From assembly GCA_015061915.1 (NCBI GenBank), contig SUVR01000007.1:1-64000 (forward strand): 64,000 nucleotides of DNA, given 5' to 3'. The notes below the pieces were generated by a model. It was not told the origin of the DNA and did not search any database. It saw only the letters and a list, made by a program, of their open reading frames with translations. Position numbers and translations under genes: made by a program. The stretch comes from Lentisphaerota bacterium (lineage in GTDB: Bacteria; Verrucomicrobiota; Lentisphaeria; Victivallales; UBA1829). Below, piece after piece: positions 59,959-64,000 of this stretch. Position 1 is the first letter of the stretch, and every line of letters starts with the position of its first letter.

Positions 59959-61909
59959 AATCCTGTTCGCGGCAGTTATGTTGACTGCCGGTTCGCTCCT
60001 CGGTGCTGCAGAAGGGCTTGTTTCCCTTTCTTGTGATTACCCCGGGGGAAATGTAAAAATCGTCAAGATTCAGCCGGGTTGTGCTGAAATCGCACCCGAT
60101 CTGCGGGATAACAGACTGGATTGGTTCTACTGGAACTTTGATGCCGTCGCCACCCAGCCCGGCACGGTCCACTTCTGCTTCCCCAAAGGGCAGAGCAAGA
60201 TCAGTGCGCAGGGCCCGGCAGTCAGTACCGATGGCGGTAAGACCTGGCAGTGGCTGGGCAAGGCAAAGACTCATTTCCGCAATAAAACGGATAGCCGGGA
60301 CCGCTTTGAATGGACCTTCTCCAAAGCCGGAGAAAAAGTCCGGTTCGCACAGGGGATCCCGTATCAGAAAGAGCGTTTTGAGACTTTCTATGAACAATAC
60401 AAGGCGGTTCCATATATGAAACGCACTGTTCTGACAAAAACCCGCAAGGGAGTGGATTCCCCCATGCTGATTATCGGCAGCGGTCCGAAAAATATTCTTG
60501 TTACCGCCCGCCATCATGCCTGCGAAGCCATTGCCAGTTATGTGCAGGAAGGGTTTGTTACGGAAGCCTTGAGCAATTCCCCCGCCGGAAAAGAGTTCCG
60601 TAAAAAATACACCTTGTATGTTGTTCCGTTCATCGACCTCGATGGCGTGGAAGCGGGCGATCAGGGCAAGAACCGGGCACCCCACGATCACAACCGGGAT
60701 TATGCGCTGGGCGATGCCACAATCTACCCCGAGATCAAAGCCCTTCAGGCGCTTGACAAAGAAAAGAAGTTCTTTATTACGCTGGATATGCACGCGCCCT
60801 CCGTCCGGAATGACATTCACGAAGCGATCTACTTCGCCGGATTCAAGACTCCCTCCAACAAAGTGAATACCGCTGAATTCAAGGCGTGGCTGGATGCGGA
60901 ACGTCCTGCCGATGCCAATGCGATCCTGGTCCTCGGCGGTGGAAATCCGCAACCGCCGGACGGCGTGAACGGCGTGCCGAATGCCCGGTATTTTGCCACC
61001 AATCCCACCACCGTTTACGGTATGACCTTTGAGATCCCTTACGCCAGCGGCAATCCGAACTACAACGAAAAGACCGCTCTCCAGTATGGGAAAGCCATCC
61101 TCAAAGCATTGCTGAAAACGGAGTTCAGCAAGGATCTGACGCCCCGGACTGCCCACAAAGAATATGTAACATTTGTCAAATCCCTCATGATCGGCAGACC
61201 GGATCATGCGGTCAAGGCGTGCAATGAAGCGCTGGCAAAGAAAGATCTGCCGGAACACTACCGCACCGCAGCATTGGTCCGCCGTGCCTTTGCTTACGGC
61301 AGAATGAAAACTTACGCTGCTGCTCTGGCAGACAACGACGCAGTGATCGCCTCGCCCTATGTCATACAGGAACAGAAGTATACCGCCGTCGTTCAGAAGA
61401 CCGCCGCTCTTTGTGCCAAGCCTGAAACGAAAGAACAGGAGGTGGATCGCTGGGCGGAAACGGTACTGACACAGAACCTTGCTTCCGGCAGTTATCTCTA
61501 TGAGGTCAATGAAGCCCTTTACGCCTACTATACCCGGATCGGAAAGGCGGAAAAGGCGGTCAACTGTGCAAAAGCCCAGCTTCCTCTTGCTCCGTTCTAT
61601 GATGTGGGAAAGATCCGGAACCGGATCATGAACTATGAACTGAAACAGGGCAACAAAGAAGGCGCCATTGCCTACGCACGGGAAACGGTGGCATATCTGA
61701 AAAGCAAACTTTACCCCACAGTTCCCACCGGCGTGTTCGGACCCCGTATGGTCATTGACTATGTGGAAGCCCTTGCGGTCCTGCCCGAAACCACCGTTGC
61801 CGATCTGGAAAAAGCGGCGGAACTGGCATTCAATCACAAGATCTGTTATCCCCACCAGAGAGAATATCTGAAAAAGAAAATCGAAACCTTCAAAAACAAA
61901 GGAAAGTGA
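59945..61909 (+). CDS. Exported M14-type zinc carboxypeptidase with helical C-terminal part
   Basis: 654 aa. Signal peptide (MKKIKILFAAVMLTAGSLLG) sends it to the periplasm or beyond. The same beta domain plus M14 core as its upstream paralogue follows: ARHHACEA, DQGKNRAPHDHNRDY, TLDMHAPS, TFEIPYA. About 250 extra C-terminal residues look like TPR-like helical repeats (YRTAALVRRAFAYGRMKTYA, AVNCAKAQLPLAP). M14 enzymes remove C-terminal residues from peptides or cut peptidoglycan peptides. The substrate is unknown. It overlaps the upstream gene and is followed 3 nt later by the beta-helix gene. Confidence 0.85.
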   Translation: MKKIKILFAAVMLTAGSLLGAAEGLVSLSCDYPGGNVKIVKIQPGCAEIAPDLRDNRLDWFYWNFDAVATQPGTVHFCFPKGQSKISAQGPAVSTDGGKTWQWLGKAKTHFRNKTDSRDRFEWTFSKAGEKVRFAQGIPYQKERFETFYEQYKAVPYMKRTVLTKTRKGVDSPMLIIGSGPKNILVTARHHACEAIASYVQEGFVTEALSNSPAGKEFRKKYTLYVVPFIDLDGVEAGDQGKNRAPHDHNRDYALGDATIYPEIKALQALDKEKKFFITLDMHAPSVRNDIHEAIYFAGFKTPSNKVNTAEFKAWLDAERPADANAILVLGGGNPQPPDGVNGVPNARYFATNPTTVYGMTFEIPYASGNPNYNEKTALQYGKAILKALLKTEFSKDLTPRTAHKEYVTFVKSLMIGRPDHAVKACNEALAKKDLPEHYRTAALVRRAFAYGRMKTYAAALADNDAVIASPYVIQEQKYTAVVQKTAALCAKPETKEQEVDRWAETVLTQNLASGSYLYEVNEALYAYYTRIGKAEKAVNCAKAQLPLAPFYDVGKIRNRIMNYELKQGNKEGAIAYARETVAYLKSKLYPTVPTGVFGPRMVIDYVEALAVLPETTVADLEKAAELAFNHKICYPHQREYLKKKIETFKNKGK

Positions 61910-61912
61910 GCT

Positions 61913-63727
61913 ATGAAAAAGAGTTTTCTGCTGACTGCGCTGATGTTTGCCGCCTCTCTCTCCGCACAGGAACGGGCGGCGTGGATGCCGGAAGAAGCCA
62001 CAGCCACGGATCAGGTGGCGGATGGCGGCGAACGGATCGTCCTGCCCGTCACCTTCACCAATCTGCCGAAAGCCACGGCGGACATGAGCAAGTTTACAAA
62101 AGTCTGGACCATTGATCTGGAAAAATTCAAGATCAAAAACGATGCTTCTGTGACTGTCTCCGATGAACTCAACGCCGCGCTGCAGTATGCGAAAGAGCAG
62201 GGCTACAACCGGATCATCTTCCCCAAAGGCAAGTATCTCATCGCCGTTGGCAAGCCCGTTATTCTTGATCACAAAAACACCATCATCGACCTGAACGGCG
62301 CGGAACTGATCATGGAACCCAACGGCAGGCAGTCTTACCAGATCGTTGAGATCATCAACGGTGCGGAGAATCTGCGCCTGACCAACGGCACGATCCGGGG
62401 CGAACGCTATCAGCACGACTTTACCACGGTCAAGGGCAGCCACGAATGGTGTGCAGGTCTTGTGCTCCACAGCGGCAAACAGATCGAGATCGACCACCTG
62501 ACGATTACGGAATGTACCGGTTCCGCGCTGTGCTCCAGCACATCGGGAACGAGGACCCGTCCGGAACTGCTCTCCCGTATCTTCATGAGCATCTACCCGA
62601 AAAAGCATCTGGAGCAGGGCGCGTTCGATGCCAAGGGGAACAAGATCGTTTCTGCGGAAAAGACCCGCACCATCAACATGATCAATCTTGCCAAGTTTGA
62701 GGACCAGTTCGAGATCGGTTATCTCGCCGGTTATCAGGGATTCCCCTTTGTCCTCGGCAGAGTGTACCAGATCTATTTTTACGATAAAGACAAAAACTTC
62801 ATCGGGATGCAGAAATGTCTGCAGTACCGGAAGATCAAGCGCCCGGAAAATGCTGCTTTCATGCACCTGGAGTTCAATCAGCCGGAAGTGACGGATCAAC
62901 CCGCCCACTTCGGCGCCGCTGCCGGAGGCTGGGTCTTGCGGATCAACAACTTCCTGCCGCCTACAGACGTACACGTGCATGACTGTAAGCTCATCAACAA
63001 CCGCAATCTGGGCTTCGGGCTCAGTGGCGGTCAGCGCTGGATCGTGGAAAATAACGAGGTCATCGGCAACGGCGGATGCGCTCCCGGATACGGTATGGAC
63101 CTGGAAGACGGCTGGGAACTGACGCAGGACATAGTCTTCCGCAACAACCTGTTCAAGGGCAACGTTTCCGGCGGGATCGTGATCTGCGCAGGCAGCGAAC
63201 TGCTTTTTGAGAACAACCGCTTTGAAGCCGATGGCGGGCGTCCCAACCGGATCGTCTTCTACGGCCGCACGTACAACTATATCTTCCGTAACAACTACAT
63301 CAAAGACGGGATCGTCTCTTTCGGTTCCCGCACCGGGATCGCCACCTTTGAGGGCAACACCTACGAGAACTGCAAAAGAATCACGGTCTTTTACGATAAC
63401 AAGGGCGTGGCAGACGGCATCTACCGCAAGGAAAAAGGTCAGGCTGTCCGCACGCTGCCTCTGACACTGAAAAAGGAAAAATTCATCAATGTGCAGGAGC
63501 TGAGCGGTACCTATATCTGCCTGGAAGATTGCGAATTGAAAAATGTCAATGCGGTTGTCGGTCCCACCACGGGGCTGGTCTCCGTAAAAAACAGCAAGAT
63601 CGAAGATTCCACTCTTACGAAAGATTGCGAAAAAATGCCCACTGTCATTATGGATGGCAACAGCGGCACATTTACAGAAAAGGTCGCTCCCCCGAAACCG
63701 AAAAAAGGCAAAGGGAAGAAGAAATAA
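61913..63727 (+). CDS. Exported right-handed beta-helix protein
   Basis: 604 aa. Signal peptide MKKSFLLTALMFAASLSAQ. N-terminal part resembles the pectate-lyase-like opening (SDELNAALQYAKEQGYNRIIFPKGKY). Parallel beta-helix rungs are visible as repeated hydrophobic/Asn patterns (LRLTNGTI, DVHVHDCKLINN, IVFRNNLFKGN, YIFRNNYIKDG). It may be a polysaccharide lyase or glycosidase, but no catalytic signature is obvious. The last ten residues are KPKKGKGKKK-like, a basic tail similar in style to that of the Gfo/Idh protein. Third gene of the M14 unit. Confidence 0.8.
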   Translation: MKKSFLLTALMFAASLSAQERAAWMPEEATATDQVADGGERIVLPVTFTNLPKATADMSKFTKVWTIDLEKFKIKNDASVTVSDELNAALQYAKEQGYNRIIFPKGKYLIAVGKPVILDHKNTIIDLNGAELIMEPNGRQSYQIVEIINGAENLRLTNGTIRGERYQHDFTTVKGSHEWCAGLVLHSGKQIEIDHLTITECTGSALCSSTSGTRTRPELLSRIFMSIYPKKHLEQGAFDAKGNKIVSAEKTRTINMINLAKFEDQFEIGYLAGYQGFPFVLGRVYQIYFYDKDKNFIGMQKCLQYRKIKRPENAAFMHLEFNQPEVTDQPAHFGAAAGGWVLRINNFLPPTDVHVHDCKLINNRNLGFGLSGGQRWIVENNEVIGNGGCAPGYGMDLEDGWELTQDIVFRNNLFKGNVSGGIVICAGSELLFENNRFEADGGRPNRIVFYGRTYNYIFRNNYIKDGIVSFGSRTGIATFEGNTYENCKRITVFYDNKGVADGIYRKEKGQAVRTLPLTLKKEKFINVQELSGTYICLEDCELKNVNAVVGPTTGLVSVKNSKIEDSTLTKDCEKMPTVIMDGNSGTFTEKVAPPKPKKGKGKKK

Positions 63728-63751
63728 TAAACTACTGTGCCGGACCGGACA

Positions 63752-64000
63752 TCAGAAGTACGGTCCGGCAAGTCTCATAGACAGCAGATACAGTACCGAA
63801 ACCAGATTGTTCAGGAAGTGCATCCAGATCGCAGTACGCAGGGTGCCGGTCTGTTCTGCTGCTTTCTGAAGCATGATCCCCATCAGAAAAAGGGAAAGAA
63901 AAGTAAGCACATTCCAGTGCAGCAGGGCAAACAGCAGGGAAACGCCGAATATTGCCCCGTTCCTGCCCAGAAGCTTTTGGAACGATTGAAACAGCACGCC
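63752..64000 (-). CDS. CPBP-family intramembrane metalloprotease, C-terminal part
   Basis: 83 codons are visible; the 5' part is outside the window. The fragment reads GVLFQSFQKLLGRNG, then SLLFALLHWNVLTFLSLFLMGIMLQ and TAIWMHFLNN: the typical second and third motifs of CAAX/CPBP (Abi) membrane proteases, with His in FALLHWN and in WMHFLNN. The first motif (EExxxR) would lie just beyond the edge, since GVLFQ normally follows it. Members process prenylated proteins or act in bacteriocin immunity. The gene converges on the beta-helix gene. Confidence 0.85.
   Translation of the reverse strand, partial: GVLFQSFQKLLGRNGAIFGVSLLFALLHWNVLTFLSLFLMGIMLQKAAEQTGTLRTAIWMHFLNNLVSVLYLLSMRLAGPYF

Noticed and set aside
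59921-62980. 1019-aa open frame on the minus strand
   Set aside because: It is antisense to the M14 and beta-helix genes, which have clear families and ribosome sites; composition is that of a shadow frame.

Overview
The window looks like a chromosomal segment from a Gram-negative member of the PVC group, most plausibly Lentisphaerota (Victivallis-like). This is an inference from gene content. LptF/LptG-type permease and HldD (LPS heptose) imply an outer membrane. There are many secreted or carbohydrate-active proteins, Gfo/Idh oxidoreductases, RraA and enolase-superfamily enzymes, and GH10, GH13 and GH28 enzymes of the kind expected in a gut saccharolytic Lentisphaerota. No rRNA, tRNA, CRISPR array, transposase, integrase or reverse transcriptase was seen.

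Layout. 1-5.9 kb is an accessory stretch. It holds two closely related four-helix-bundle (S23/IVP/Avd-fold) genes, the first cut by the window edge, with an SDR and a large glycosidase-like protein between them. A striking array of small hairpins separated by GCTTCAT/ATGAAGC lies just in front of the second copy. 5.9-12.1 kb carries a C45-type Ntn-hydrolase broken by an in-frame TAA, two metallophosphoesterases, a GH28 protein and an MBL-fold hydrolase. 12.1-20.3 kb is a reverse-strand operon rimO-pgsA-hflX-(1393-aa coiled-coil exported protein)-recR. 20.5-32.6 kb is a mosaic of single genes: a GH89-like protein, eno, an EamA exporter, nadA, an esterase, a Pro/His-rich exported protein, eda, mntP, a Gfo/Idh oxidoreductase and tlyA. 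A 141-nt almost fully base-paired element sits between mntP and the oxidoreductase. 32.6-49.1 kb is mostly housekeeping: SpoIIE phosphatase, lipoprotein, hldD, pheA-ymdB-nadC (reverse), split ChrA, proA, mtaB, thrS, infC-rpmI-rplT and pheST. 49.1-58.2 kb carries an LptF-type permease, then an IclR regulator followed by a tight cluster: enolase-superfamily dehydratase, GH13, GH10, RraA, GH10, SDR. 58.4-63.7 kb has two tandem M14 carboxypeptidase paralogues and a right-handed beta-helix protein. The window ends inside a CPBP protease gene.

How the genes work together. The IclR-led cluster looks like a sugar or sugar-acid catabolic unit: intracellular glycosidases release substrate, then a dehydratase, an RraA-type lyase and an SDR process it. 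The M14/beta-helix unit looks like an export-and-degrade unit for peptide or glycan polymers. Promoters are unusually uniform across the window: -35 close to TTGAAA or TTGTAA, a 16-17 nt spacer, and -10 TATATT. This let me fix several start codons. The best candidates for something undescribed are the four-helix-bundle gene with its hairpin array (about 3600-4327) and the refoldable palindromic element at 30272-30412.
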